Source of the DNA: Scolanthus callimorphus
Taxonomy: Eukaryota > Cnidaria > Anthozoa > Actiniaria > Edwardsiidae
Reading direction: 5' to 3'
Length of the DNA: 64,000 nucleotides
Assembly (NCBI GenBank): GCA_033964015.1
Contig: CM066913.1
Location: 8,116,953 to 8,180,952 of the forward strand
The notes under the pieces are model-generated. The model was not told the DNA's origin. It saw only the letters and a list, made by a program, of their open reading frames with translations, and did no database searches. Shown here one piece after another: positions 11,170 through 23,215 of this stretch. A program made the position numbers and the translations under genes. Position 1 is the stretch's first letter; each line of letters starts with the position of its first letter.

Positions 11170-11815
11170 TTTGTTATTTTTTTCCGAGGGGGTTGGCTAC
11201 AAGAAGAAACTCTTCCTTGGTTATTTCCGGGGGGTATGTGCTTTTCGTTAGTATTTCTAAGGGGGTTTGCTATCAGGAGCAACTCTTCCGTGGGTATTTC
11301 CGAGGGGGTTTGGTATGAGAAACACCTCTTCCGTGGTTATTTCCGGGGGGGTATCTGATTTTTTTAGTATTTCCGAGGGGGGTTGCTATCAAGAGCAATT
11401 CTTCCGTGGGTATTTCCGGGAGGATATCTGAATTTATTTTAGTATTTCCGAGGGGGTTCGTTCTTAATAGCAAGTCTTCCGTGGTCATTTCCGGGGGTAA
11501 ATGCTTTTCGATAGTATTTCTGAGGGGGGGTTGCTCTTAAAAGCAACTCTTCCGTGGTTATTTCCGGGGGGTATATGCTTTTGAAGAGTATTTCCGAGGG
11601 GGCTTGCTATCAGGAGGAACTCTTCCGTGGGTATTTCCGAGGGGGCAGTGTCTTTCTCTTTCCGAGGGGGTAAAAGGTAATAACACACTCTTCCGTGGGT
11701 ACTTTCCGAGGGGGTTAGAACAAAAAAGATACTCTTCAATAGGTATTTCCGAGGGGCACGAATGAAAATTTCCGAGGGGGTCAGAAGCCAAAACGGCCTC
11801 TTCCGTAGGGGGGGT
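11170..11815 (+). repeat. G-rich minisatellite (TTCCGAGGGGG / CTCTTCCGTGGGTATTTCC)
   Basis: About ten degenerate units alternate a TTCCGAGGGGGTT box with an AACTCTTCCGTGGGTATTTC box, spaced roughly 55-70 bp. Open frames across it on the minus strand simply translate the repeat (Pro/Arg/Lys-rich) and are not taken as genes. It ends at about 11,815 where sequence becomes ordinary AT-rich intergenic DNA. Confidence 0.75.
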
Positions 11816-12493
11816 GCGGATATTAAATGGAATGGCCCTGTGTGATTCCAGAGATTATCCATGCCACTCTCATGGAAGGGATTTGAGATATGACCCCACC
11901 ACCCCTTTTGAATTTCCAGTGAAAAATAAAAGTGATTATATATTGTATGGGTTATGTATGATTATATGCACACAACCCTGGAATTTCCAAATCCTTTCCA
12001 TGGGGAGGTATGGATTTTTCTGGAATCATTCATTAGAACAAAATGAGCTATATTTATCAGAGTGCTAAGTTGGCGACATCAACAAATTCTGTAGAAGGAA
12101 AATAAGATTTCCTGGTACTATTAGAATTCCTTCCCTGTGAGCAGTGGTTACCTCCTCTCTTGGTGGCCAGCTGAAAAGAGCCACAGCTCACAGGGTATAG
12201 AATTCCCATACAAATTGGAACCCTAAATGCTTCCAAGGGTTCAGTCAAAATGCAATCTTGAAAAGTAAGCAGAATGGAAAGTTTTCCAGAAATTTGTGCA
12301 ATTTCAAACATGAATGGGAAAATAGGCATTTCCCACTTCAAATGCAATTGTTTTCCAGAGAACTTTCCTTTGGAGAGGGGCACAAAGCAGAACTCAGGGT
12401 TTACCCTGGGTCTGGAAAAGTTAGTTATCACATCAAGCTTGAACAAAGAAAATCATAAACATGAAGGAAGTTTGAAGTAAATAGCCCACACAC
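11816..12493. other. Interval downstream of the last recognised CFAP276 exon
   Basis: No independent gene is seen. On the minus strand a GTGGCTCTTTTCAG acceptor-like site at about 12,170-12,185 precedes a short open stretch, which could be the missing last exon of the CFAP276-like gene, but the translation does not match the family ending convincingly. Confidence 0.35.
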
Positions 12494-14359
12494 CTATTGC
12501 ACCATTGACACTGTGTATGCTCTCTCTTTTATCTGCAGTACTTCTCACTAGTGGGAGCTTGCGCATGTCAACTTTTGGTGGAGGAGTTGGTGGTCTGTTC
12601 TTAAGCACTCGACTGGAAAAAAATGTTACATGTTTTAATAACTTGCATGTTTTTTTTTATTTTTGGACCAGAGGGTGATTCATATCGGTTAAACTCCGAG
12701 GCAATCAGGTTTTGCCCAGTATGGTTGGCTGCTGGCTTCAATAATGTTTGTCTCATTTCTGTCTTGGTGAAAGCCACTCAAGATATCACATACCTTCTAG
12801 CCCTGTTCTAGGGGGACACTAAGACTCTTTGTAAGAGTAGGAGATTGTCTCCTGGTGCCAAGACCTTGCTCTCTGAGGTCTATATACTATGTAAAATAGC
12901 CCCTGATTGTACAGCATCACCAATCCCAAAATCCCACCATTGTTTATTTAGGTGCCATCCCATTCTTCTTATGATTTTTAATCCCAATAAAATCTTTGAA
13001 AAGGAAATACAAATTTTGTTTAATATAAGATTAGAACTTTCAATTACCCATGGTTACACCCTGCTGTTTCTGGTTGCACTAGTGTCTCTGCTGATGACTT
13101 CAGGAACTCATTGTGATTATCGTAGGTTGATTTAATGACAAAATCTAGACTGTCATTGGGGGCCTGTCAACAAAAACAAGATTTAGAGTTCATCAGAATA
13201 CTACATGAAAATATGTTTTTTTTTTTCAGTTAAAGGGGTTATGTCGCTGTTGTTGTAATAACATTCTAAAAAACTAGGCCAGTGGTCTAAATAAACAACT
13301 CTGAACCCTATGCTTCAACTTAGCCTTTGAAAGAAAAGGAACTTAAATTTGAAAAAATGCCATTTTGCAATCCAATTCCATCTGCTCGAGTGTCTCTGCT
13401 GATGACTTCAGGAACTCATTGTGATTATCGTAGGTTGATTTAATGACAAAATCTAGACTGTCATTGGGGGCCTGTCAACAAAAACAAGATTTAGAGTTCA
13501 TCAGAATACTACATGAAAATATGTTGTTGTTTTTTCAGTTAAAGGGGTTATGTAGCTGTTGTTGTAACAACATTCTAAAAAACTAGGCCAGTGGTCTAAA
13601 TAAACAACTCTGAACCCTATGCTTCAACTTAGCCTTTGAAAGAAAAGGAACTTAAATTTGAAAAAATGCCATTTTGCAATCCAATTCCATCTGCTCGAAA
13701 ACACACTAAAATACTCCAAATTTGTACTTATCTAGCAGCTGAAAAGTTATTTAACAAACCTAGACGATTATTTTGCTCATTTCTTGTTAATTCGACGGTA
13801 CCCAAGCTGCTTAAATATTAGCCCTAATCGTAACATATCCCCTTTAAAGATCTAAATATTGCATATATTTGTTTTTTCATCTTACTTGAGGGTCATGATG
13901 AAAAACCTCTCTGCGGGAGCTGCTGAGAGTTGCTGTTTCATTGAGACGATTCCATGGATTTTTGGCACAAGTATTCAAAGTTTTCGTTGTTGTATCGACC
14001 TGATGAAAAAGCAGAAAACAAATTCACGAAGACGCACAAAGGACACAATAACATGCTAAATTCCCGACGATTAACAGGGCTATTTTCATTTAAGAATTTC
14101 ATTGCAATGGAGTAGTTTAGTACATCGAGATATCTTTAATAGGAAATTTGCATTTATAAGAAGAACATAGAGGGGGAGAAAGACATTGCATCCTTGAAAC
14201 AAAACCTTCGAACTGCAGAGCTGTCGAGTTTCAATTAGCACGAGTTCCGAATCAAAGACAACAGGAAGGCATCAAGCTTCATTATTACCTGTTTGGCCAG
14301 AGATCCAGCAAATCTGTGTCATTTTGTAAAGTAGGGAAAGGATAAGGCTTGCGAGACAT
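12494..14359 (-). CDS. CFAP276: CFAP276-like axonemal protein (exons 1-4 found)
   Basis: CFAP276 (C1orf194) is a small protein of the lumen of motile-cilium doublet microtubules. Four minus-strand exons with GT/AG borders are visible: 14,359-14,289 (starts MSRKPYPFPTLQNDTD), 13,999-13,886 (contains NPWNRLNETATLSSSRRE), 13,163-13,048 (contains SLDFVIKSTYDNHNEFL) and 12,612-12,494 (contains RPPTPPPKV and RESIHSVNGAI). The order of conserved blocks, PWxRLN, SxRRxxxxxDP, LDF...YxxH, TPPTPP-like and KESIHS-like, is that of CFAP276. Exons 2/3 and 3/4 join in phase. Exon 1 ends in phase 2 while the conserved frame of exon 2 needs phase 0, so either a micro-exon is missed or a one-base indel is present. 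The last coding exon was not found. It is head-to-head with the FAM120A-like gene. Confidence 0.75.
13081..13697. repeat. 308-bp tandem duplication covering CFAP276 exon 3
   Basis: 13,081-13,388 and 13,389-about 13,697 are near-identical direct repeats (same start GTGTCTCTGCTGATGACTTC, same end CCATCTGCTCGA, differing mainly in the ATGTT(T/G)TT tract). Each holds the acceptor and most of exon 3 of the CFAP276-like gene. Only the downstream copy connects to the rest of the exon and its GG|GTAATT donor; the other copy lacks a donor at the junction. Confidence 0.85.
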
Positions 14360-14871
14360 GATTTCTCAGTGGAAAGAACGACGAAAATACAACCAAACGT
14401 GTCTCCAGTTGTAAATGAATTGTTCCAACAACCTTGCCCGCGATACCTCTGTTACCATAGAAACTCTGCAAGCTACACCAGAAACCTTTGCGCGGCCAAA
14501 ATATGTCGAAGAATAAAAATAAAACGAAAAACAATCAGTGATAATCTTTTAAAGGTTTCAGATATCTAGCAAGGCTTTTTTTCCTCGTCTCTTTGGAGTT
14601 TAGCGCATTTCATCAATTCTTTTTCAAAATTTTCGAACGAGAATTGCTAGCTCTTGCTGGTCTTCCTGTGGTATACTCTGGTGGATAACCCAGAAATCTG
14701 TGCGCGCCTGAGCGCCTCATGTTAGCCCCAGAATGCCGTGCGGTCGGGGTAAGGTGTCCGTAATAGTGTCATGGCCGAACACGTGTAGACCCAATGGACG
14801 ACAAACTGGGCCGATTTCTCCCCTTTTTTTGTTATAAATCCGTAGTTTAGGCTTATCTTCATTTAGCAGAC
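14360..14871. promoter_or_regulatory. Shared upstream region of CFAP276-like and FAM120A-like genes
   Basis: The 512 bp between the two divergent start codons must hold both core promoters and 5' leaders. A TATAAA-like GTTATAAATC lies at about 14,831, roughly 40 bp before the FAM120A-like ATG. The segment with GTGCGCGCCTGAGCGCC (about 14,700) is locally CG-richer than its surroundings, as expected for a bidirectional housekeeping promoter. That it acts as one is inference from arrangement. Confidence 0.4.
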
Positions 14872-17800
14872 ATGGGTTTGCAAGCGCTACAGGACTTTAT
14901 AGAGTCACACTGTGCGAAGGCACTTGAGCAAGTTGAGATAAAAGACTTCGTCAAGGCCCGACATGCGGCCGGTTCGAAAGCAGTTCTTGTAATAGATGCC
15001 ATGAGTTGTGTGCGGTATTTATATGGATATAACTCGGACTGGGTATGTGGAGGTCAGTGGAATGAAATGCTTAGAAATATTGAGAACTTTGTGAGAGCCT
15101 TTCGTCAGCAGAGTACAGAAATAGTGGTGTTCCTGCCAGGGGAAGGTGATTCATTAAAACTGCACGAGTGGATCAAAACCCAAGAAAAACACAGACAAAC
15201 CGTACACAAAGTCCTAAATCATGTTATGAGGCAAGCGAATTTCCCGCCTAAGCGCTTGTTTTTTCTTCCCCCTGCCGCTCAGATGTGTCTGCGATTGGGA
15301 TTTCGTAGCTGTGGCGTTACGGTTTGCACATCATTTCTTGACTTGCATAAAGAACTGGTTTTGTACACTAAAAGTCGGCGATACAGCGCGATCATAGGCC
15401 ATCACGGAGATTACTTACTTCTCGATCCGCCTGCTTATCTCTCGTCCGACAAGCTTACATTCAATAAGAAGAGTGTTTCCGCGGTAAAGTTCGACGTCGA
15501 AATGATATTGAACGACTTAGGAGTCAAACCAACACACCGCGGATTATTTGCAAGCCTGTTAGGCAATTCATTCATTCCAGAGGAGCATTTGGCACCTTTC
15601 CATTGGGCACTGATCGGTAGGGACCATCCTATGGCCAAAAATCAGGTACAATATCAATAAACCTTTAAGTATTTTATGTTTGTAAAGATAAAATGCTCTT
15701 GGTGTTGTAATTGTAATGGGAAGAAAGTTTTTACTCTTCCCATGAGGCGTGTAAAAGAATGCCTGAGGCACGTACCAGCACTGCAGCAGATGGCCTGACC
15801 AGCACCTATTGAACTTGACCCAAGAGATCTCAATTATTTACAATTGCTAAATATCTCAAACTCATCATTGCATTATGTTTACAGATCTGGAACATTGTTT
15901 GTTTATAAAAACATTGTTTTTGTTTACAAACATTGTTTCTGTGGGAATCAATGGGACATTCTAAGAAATTCTCCAGGGTCTTTGTAAAGAGGTAGAAGCT
16001 TGATTCAAGGAATCAGGAACACTCTTTTTCATTCCCAAACAAATAGCCCACTTGGATTATACAGTGGCATCTTTGGTAATCTGCTTCCCTACTCTAAGAA
16101 AGAAGTTCTAAAGCTGTTTCAATAAAGGTTGTCAGGGCAAACACCACCAAATGGTGTAAAACTGAGAAAATAAGGTACTAAACATGTACTTGAGATAGCT
16201 TCAAATATCTTGCATGCTTTGTTAGCTCTTTGCCCAAATTTCCTAGCACTCTTGGCATGTACGCTTACAAGTATAACCTACTGTAATCTTGGAAATTCAC
16301 TCTTTCTTTCCATCATCATCTCTTTGCAGGCAAACGGTCAGTCTGTGCTTCCTCCTACTAATGTTGTCATCAGAGCTCTAGTTCCCTATGCCAATAATAT
16401 AGCTGATGTCTCTAACTATCAATGGATTGCTAGTCAAGTGTTCACAGGAGAATCTGTAAATATGGAAGAAATGACAGAGCGACTACGCGAATCCATGGAG
16501 TACTATTCAGGTCCACTAAGCAAAGGTAGGGTGGGAGTATATCTTTGAAAAGGAAGCGTTTGAAACATGGGCCAGTCATAGGACAATGTCCATCCAAAAT
16601 TGACATTTATTTATCCTTTGTATTTTGCTTACCTCACCTGTAATTCAGGTTGTTGCCTGCTAGAGGTGTTAATAAACATCATGGAAGCATGGTTAGTGCA
16701 GTGTGTAGAGGGCACCAGATTTGATTCCCAGCCAGTTGAAGTTGGGAATTTTCTCTGCTGTTTCAAATCTTGTGTTCATCTAAGTGCTATCTGAAAACGC
16801 ATCTCTTTAAGGAAGCTTTTTGTTAATTAATTATTTTTGTTTTTAATTATATATTTTAATTTCATTATAGCAATGTTTTAATTTTATTGAATTATTACTA
16901 TTATAATTTTTATTATTCATCCTGGGTTGTGTTTGTTCATCATTTCTCCTGTGTTTCATGTCTTTTCGATGAGACAATAAACCATTGTCCCATCTATCAG
17001 CCCACTACACTTAACCAGAATGCAAGAGACATTAAACAACCATAGAACTCACTATAGATAATATATATATATATCTAACAACCACTCATGACCATACATG
17101 TCAACATCTGTGAACCGCATACAAGTGCATACATTCTATTATTTATTTTTATTATTTATTTATTTATTGATAGAACATTGAAAAATGTACACTATCAGAG
17201 TTTTTATTGAAATAAGGTTAGAAGTCAATGGATGGCTGAAATCCAAACAGTGACCTTTTTAGGTTTCATTCTTTTATATCTTTTAACATGATCTTTTTAT
17301 AAAATGCCCATTATTGTTCTAGATTCTACTGATGAAGATAACAAAGAGGTGAAGCCAAAAGTACGAGGCAGGAATGAGCACCAATACCAGAAACTTTGGC
17401 AGCACTGGCAGCAGTACCAGCAAACCCAGCCACCTGTGACATCCACAAGCCAGGTTAGAAAAGTACCATTCTCAATGGCATGCTACCAGTTGCTTCAACA
17501 TATACTAATAATAATGTTTATTATTTATATTGTGCTTTTTTGCATATAAATATGATCAAAAGCATTTTACATGATACACAATCTATGATATAAACTACAA
17601 AGTTATAAATACAATAAAATTCTCTATGATATCTAGTCCATATAACTCTGGACTATTTCACTGAATTCTGTACCTATATACAATCCCAGATCTTCAGAAA
17701 AATTGCTCATTCAAAGGCCTATACACTTGGTGACTGGTCCTTTGTGGTGGGGTTGCGTAAACTATGGAACTGTCCAACAGAAAACACAAGAAATGCTACC

Positions 17801-20800
17801 AATCTGAAGCTTTTCAAAAGCCTCCTAACTACAATGAGCAGTAATCATTACTTGTGAATTGGCCCATTTCAAATTATATTTTATTAAGAGTGCAATGCAC
17901 AAGTGAGCTTCTACCAATGGAGCATGCACAATATAAGGCATTTAATTGTTATTGTTTATTAGATAAATTATGCCCTCATCATTTTGACCATTGCACTTTT
18001 GTTCTAGACACAAGATGAACAAACTATGGAATCAAATGATGTGAAAGAGCTCCAAGAAGGTCTAAGCAATCTTAGTGTCAGTAATGCAGAAGGAGAAAGT
18101 GAAGAACCCTCATCATTGACCACGCCCAAGAGCCCTATTGCTGCTCCTGATGTGCCCGGAGAAGCAGCAGCTCCATCAACACCTGCATGCCAGGGACAGA
18201 CGCCACCCGATTCCATTCCCACGCCACCCCCTTCAGAAGAGTCTACACCACCAGCTAAATCTTCCACAGCTAACCATGTTGAAGACAATGAAACAAAACA
18301 TAGTGCTAGTGAGTTTTGGGTTTGCTGTGAGGCTTGGGTTTGAACAACATACAGTTGTCAATGGGTAGTCACAAAAAAAATCTGCCCTCCCATGTTGAGG
18401 ACTTGGTACCCATGCTGGAAATTTTGGGTTGTCCCTACCCACCCTGGAATTCCAGTAAATTTTCTCATGACCACCCTAGAAGTTATGTTACCCACCCTGG
18501 AATTCCAGTGAATTTTCTCATGACCACCCTAGAAGTTATGTTACCCATCCTGGAATTCCAGTGAATTTTCTCATGACCACCCTAGAAGTTATGTTACCCA
18601 CCCTGGAATTCCAGTGAATTTTCTCATGACCACCCTAGAAGTTATGTTACCCACCCTGGAATTCCAGTGAATTTTCTCATGACCACCCTAGAAGTTATGT
18701 TACCCACCCTGGAATTCCATATTGTTGGAATGCCAACCCTGGAATTTTGCTCCAGTACTAGGGTAACCACTCCAGAATTCCAGGCAGCTCTAGTACCACC
18801 CACCCTGGAATTCCAGGCAGCTCTAGTACCACCCACCCTGGAATTCCAGGCAGCTCTAGTACCACCCACCCTGGAATTCCAGGCAGCTCTAGTACCACCC
18901 ACCCTGGAAATCCAGACGTCCTCAACAGGGGAATGCTTGTTTTTGTTTGCTACTGCACAATTCACCTGTTACTTAGAGCTACCCTTGAAATAAGTGCAAA
19001 ACCTTAAGAAAAAAGATTTTTCAATGCCAGATTTTTGGGACAATTATCTCTATAGATTATTATAACTGATTGTCACTGACATCTCCCACAATTTCTTATA
19101 GAAAAAAAGCAAAAAAAATTCAGTTTAGAAACTTTGGGACCAGATTCTTGTGCTAGCATATTTGCTGTCAGATGATGCTAAAGTTGCTAAAAGAATCCCA
19201 TGTTTAGTGTTGACAACTACCATAGAACCCCATCATGATGTTTCCTGTCCTAAACAGTGCAACTAAAAATTTGGATTTTGCAACTAAACTTGTAGAACTT
19301 ATTTGCAAATTTTGATGTTTGTTTTTTTAACTTTCCAGCCCCCCATACTACAATATCCATTTTATGATCAATATTGAATGTCAAATTTAAATCCATCAGG
19401 TCCAAGTACGGAAGCTGTTAGAGGCATAATCAACACACTAACATCAGAAGTTCTCAACACTGTATTCCAAAGACACCAATCTGGCCAGATGTCAGAGCTT
19501 ATTTTCCAGATCCTCACCAAAGCCGAGGTCACTGTCGGTGCAGCTCTTGAAGATGAGAACAACACTGACCTTCTGCCAACACCCATCTTGTTCCGTCCAA
19601 TTAGACAGAGAGTTTATGGTCTTTTGTTTGACAAAAAAGCATATGACCGTAAACAAGGAACACTGCCTCATGACCCACCCCCAGTTGTAAAGGAGTGGTG
19701 TGTGTATGCTGGAAAGAAGCTTAACAAGCCTGACTTGGTTGAGGGTACAGTCATGGAATGGAATATTCCTGAGCTCCACCCCTTATGGTTTGGAAAAGAA
19801 GCTGCAGATGATTTGAACCGCATGAAAGCATTCCTTACATGCATGCAGAGTGACATGCCAAACATGACTAAGACAACCATGGTGCCACAGAGACTAGTGA
19901 TCATGTGCTGTGTGCTGAGGTGAGGACTGAGACTCGTTTCACTAGCTTGTGCAATGAAAAAGTGTTCCTGTCTATGTGAAATATTCTCAAACCCAGAGCT
20001 TCCTAGCTTGTCACCTTGCAAGGGATACTCTTGTAACAGCCACTGACGCATGCACAAGATTTGATGCAAAGCTGTTGTGAGAAAGTACTTTCTGTGCGTG
20101 CATCAGCGTTCAAAATCAGCCAATGGCAGCATAGCCTCTGAAATATCTGTTACCAGAGCCAACCCCGGGAGGTGAGCCCGGTAGCTTTAGGTATGAGATT
20201 GCATGTGCGCATTCTGTTTCAAAAGTTGAACTTCAGGTGACTTCACACACTGAAATTCAAAATGAGCTGATGTGCTTATTACCCGAATTGTACAAATATA
20301 TTTGGCTGTTCCATATTATAGCCGTTACCTCCCTATCGAGGATGTCCACATGGGTAGAGCATTTTTTGAGTTCCTCGATAGGGGGAGTACAGCTATTTTT
20401 GAAACAGCCCCAAAACTCTCTGCATGTGAAACTTGAAGTTTTGACAGTTCAACTTCAAGTGTTCCTATCAAAACATTAAGTTTCACGAGCAGACAAAACA
20501 TGTCTTTGCCTTTGACACTAAATGATCATATTTGCACAGGTATCTTCTAAAGCAAGGCAAAGGTGGTCGGCCCATCATCCTACCCCACGAGTTGGATGCC
20601 TTCCTTGCATCAGCCCTGTCCCCTCACATTAGCACAGACTGTAATCCAATGAATCTTAGTGGCCTAAAGCTGTCCAGGGTTGAATTACGAGGTGTCCAGT
20701 TAGCCTCCATCTTCATGCGAGGAGTGGAGGCAGCTGCCATGGCTAATGATGCGTGTGGGTGCCCTGTGCCGTGGGAGCTGGTGTGTCCTTGGAACTACTT

Positions 20801-23215
20801 TGATGGCAAGCTTTTTATGAGTAAATATATCATGGCTTCAAGTGATGTGGGGCAACTCGATCTGTGTGACGGCAAGGTAAAGGAACGTCGGTGATGCTTG
20901 ATTTTAGTGTGTTTCTTTATTTTTACCAAAATACCACGAAACACTTGCAATAAGTACTGGTATTGTCAGTGCTCGACCTTAGCGGTTGTCCACTTGTCCA
21001 GGGCAAGTAAGAAATGCTTCAGGACAAGTGAAAACTCAGGAGCACTAGTCACAGGACAAGGAACAATTTTGTGCGAAATATGAACATAAAACATTTTGCT
21101 GGTGTGTGGTTTGTTGTTTAAAAGTGTTCACACTGTTTTTTGAGCGGGTTTTGTGTCAAACTCTCGATGCTATTCATGTAAAGCACTGGTGACTTGCTTT
21201 CGTCCAGTCACCAGTTTAAGATGGGCATTGGTAAGTAAGTTAGATTTATACCACAATGCGCGCGTTTCTCGAATTCTGATTGGCTCTCAGCCATGGGTAC
21301 ATAAAGGGCCGTTCACACGGCGCGATTTCAGCGGCGATCTGAGGTGCGATTTCTGCGGCGATCTAACGGCGATGTAAAATCGCGCGGTGTGAACGGCCGG
21401 CGATTTCACTGCGATTTCACCGGCGATGTCGCCGCGACGTCGCAGGCGTTTTGAACATGTTCAAATTTCACTGCGATGCGTGTGCGATTTCTTCAGATCG
21501 CCAACGAACTGGCAAATATCGCAGGGCCAAATCGCCGCCCGTTCACACCACCGCGATATGACGTCGACGATCGCTGCAAAAATCGCACCTCAAATCGCAG
21601 CTGAATCGCGCCGTGTGAACGGCCTAAGAGGACACGGAACGGAACGCGCCATCATAAGCGCGCGCGCTAAAGAGAACCAACGAAAACACCGTTTGGCTGC
21701 GCGCGCGCTGCTTTTGCCTTTTTATTTTTGCCTTTTTGTTGTGGTATAAAACAAATCGGCTGCGCCTCGTGAGTCCACAACATTTTGACCACTTTATTAC
21801 GTCATTCCGTGGTATATAAGAGGACATACCACGGAAAATCAGAGGACATTTGTTAATTATTTCGTGCATAGGCTTGGTCATATTTTACAACAATTTTTTA
21901 TACCATAACTAGACAACTGAAAACTTGGCTGGGGCAAATAACTTTTCTGTGCTAACTTTTTCTGTCCTGGGACTAGTGGCCAAAAAAGGTAAGGCCGAGC
22001 ACTGATTGTATAGTATGGGACCACCAAGGTAGCAAGAAGAACGTAGTATAACTTGTGAAGCAGGCGCTCTCATGGGGTTTGAGAAATAGAAGAATTGGAG
22101 TCAAAATCTCGCATCGTTCTCTCACTACCGTTTTCTCTGCCTGCTTGTTCGTAAGGTATCAATTCTGCTCCATTGGTGTTCCACTGAAAAAAAACCAAAC
22201 ATCCTAAACATTGATAGAATCTTGTAGCATGATTACTTGATTTTCTTTTTCCTAGAATGCACGTCTAGAGAAACTACAGCGTATGCGTTGGTGTATTGTG
22301 GAAGGCATACCGCCAGAATTCCTTGGCATGAGGTTACCCACTATGGGAGGACGCTTCCCAGGAGCTGGGCTCCTACCGACCCCACCCTCCCACTTTTTCC
22401 ACATACCTCCTCACTTACACGGCATGCATATGGCGAATACCAACTTCATCCCTGCTGGAGCCAGTATCCCTCCACCTTCACTCCTGACAGAAAGACCACG
22501 CACCCGAGGACCCAGTAGTAAGCGGCCTGTCTCTGGCTTAGGAGGCACCCTAGAGGTAGCAGGCGTTCCTGTGGCCAAGTGGGGTGGTAACAAAGCCGGG
22601 CGTGGTTATGATGAGAGGAGCAGAATTGTTGCTGGGGGACCTGCCAGCGTGGAGATCCCCTCCAAGGGTCGTAGGAGGGGTAGAGGTGGCCATCGCGGAG
22701 GGGGTGGCAGCTGGGGAGGGACCAGAAACGTTACCTGGGCCATGGAAGTCGACAAGGATTATGACAGACGCATTGGGTACCAGCCGCCTCAACAAAAAAG
22801 AAACCATAACGTTACTCTGATCCGTGAAGGAGGGGATGGTGGCAACGATGCCATGGCATACAGAGGGAGAGGGGATGGAGGCAGCGATGTAGAGATCAAC
22901 CCAGGAGAACCCCATAACCCCAACCCCACTTTCCCCATCCCTGGAGTCCCACTCATGGGGATGCAGCCTTTGATGCAGCCACCCATACCCCAGCACTTAA
23001 TAGACGGGGAACAAATCGAGAATGTTGCCCCAACTCCACTCCACATCCTAGCTAAGCCAGTAGACAAGCTTTCAGCGCAAGGACGCGGAAGAGGAATCCC
23101 AAATACGTTTAATCCCCCTAACGTCGACCCAATTCCTGTAGATGATGGACAAGCGGCCGGTAAAGGGCGTGGTTGGTGGCTAGAAAAAGCCCAGCAACAA
23201 ACCCCATCGACTTAG
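14872..23215 (+). CDS. FAM120A: FAM120A/B/C-family protein (constitutive coactivator of PPAR-gamma-like)
   Basis: FAM120 proteins are RNA-binding scaffolds with an XPG/FEN1-like N-terminal fold without nuclease activity; vertebrate FAM120A links RNA binding to Src-PI3K signalling under oxidative stress. Seven exons join in phase: 14,872-15,645; 16,330-16,525; 17,323-17,453; 18,008-18,308; 19,400-19,919; 20,540-20,876; 22,256-23,215, giving 1072 aa, close to the vertebrate length of about 1.1 kb of codons. Family landmarks are the start MGLQALQDFIE, VLVIDAMSC, GGQWNEML, LHEWIKTQ, RLFFLPP, LLGNSFIPEEHLAPFHW and VIRALVPYA, and a late exon with GRRRGRGGHRGGGGSWGG and GRGRG (RGG-type RNA-binding tail). 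Exon 4 is acidic then Pro/Ser/Thr-rich and probably disordered. The acceptor at 19,399 is required because an earlier one at 19,338 reads into a stop. Confidence 0.92.
18440..18915 (+). repeat. Two adjacent minisatellites in FAM120A-like intron 4
   Basis: A 53-bp unit (CACCCTGGAATTCCAGTGAA, then TTTTCTCATGACCACCCTAG) repeats about five times from 18,440 to 18,715. After a short spacer a 33-bp unit (GGCAGCTCTAGTACCACCCA, then CCCTGGAATTCCA) repeats about four times to 18,915. Both share CACCCTGGAATTCCAG, so the second probably arose from part of the first. The 33-bp unit is a multiple of three and therefore open on both strands; I do not treat those frames as genes. Confidence 0.85.
19984..20200. 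mobile_element. TIR element related to the one at 29,693-29,930 (intron 5)
   Basis: It starts AAACCCAGAGCTTCCTAGCT and ends in an inverted GCCCGGTAGCTTTAGG-type segment. The order of motifs (CCAGAGC, GTAACAGCCACTGACGCATG, GTGCGTGCATCAGCGTTCAA) parallels the element upstream of the GPCR at 29.7 kb, so both are copies of one diverged MITE family. Confidence 0.5.
21307..21624. mobile_element. TIR element with GGCCGTTCACACGG ends (intron 6)
   Basis: The left end GGCCGTTCACACGGCGCGAT is matched in inverted form at the right (ATCGCGCCGTGTGAACGGCC apart from one base). The interior is itself built from repeated CGGCGATCT / GCGATTTC motifs in both orientations. There is no coding frame of its own. 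The GGCC terminus is compatible with a PIF/Harbinger-type MITE (inference). Confidence 0.7.

Noticed and set aside
11273..11862. Pro/Arg/Gly-rich open frames on the minus strand at 11.3-11.9 kb
   Set aside because: They are translations of the TTCCGAGGGGG / CTCTTCCGTGG satellite, with repeat period and no domain.
13389..13697. A second functional copy of CFAP276 exon 3
   Set aside because: The duplicated unit ends before the donor; reading through meets a stop without a usable splice site.
18642..18993. Repeat-containing frames on both strands in FAM120A-like intron 4
   Set aside because: Intronic 53- and 33-bp minisatellites explain them; no splice signals place them in the gene.
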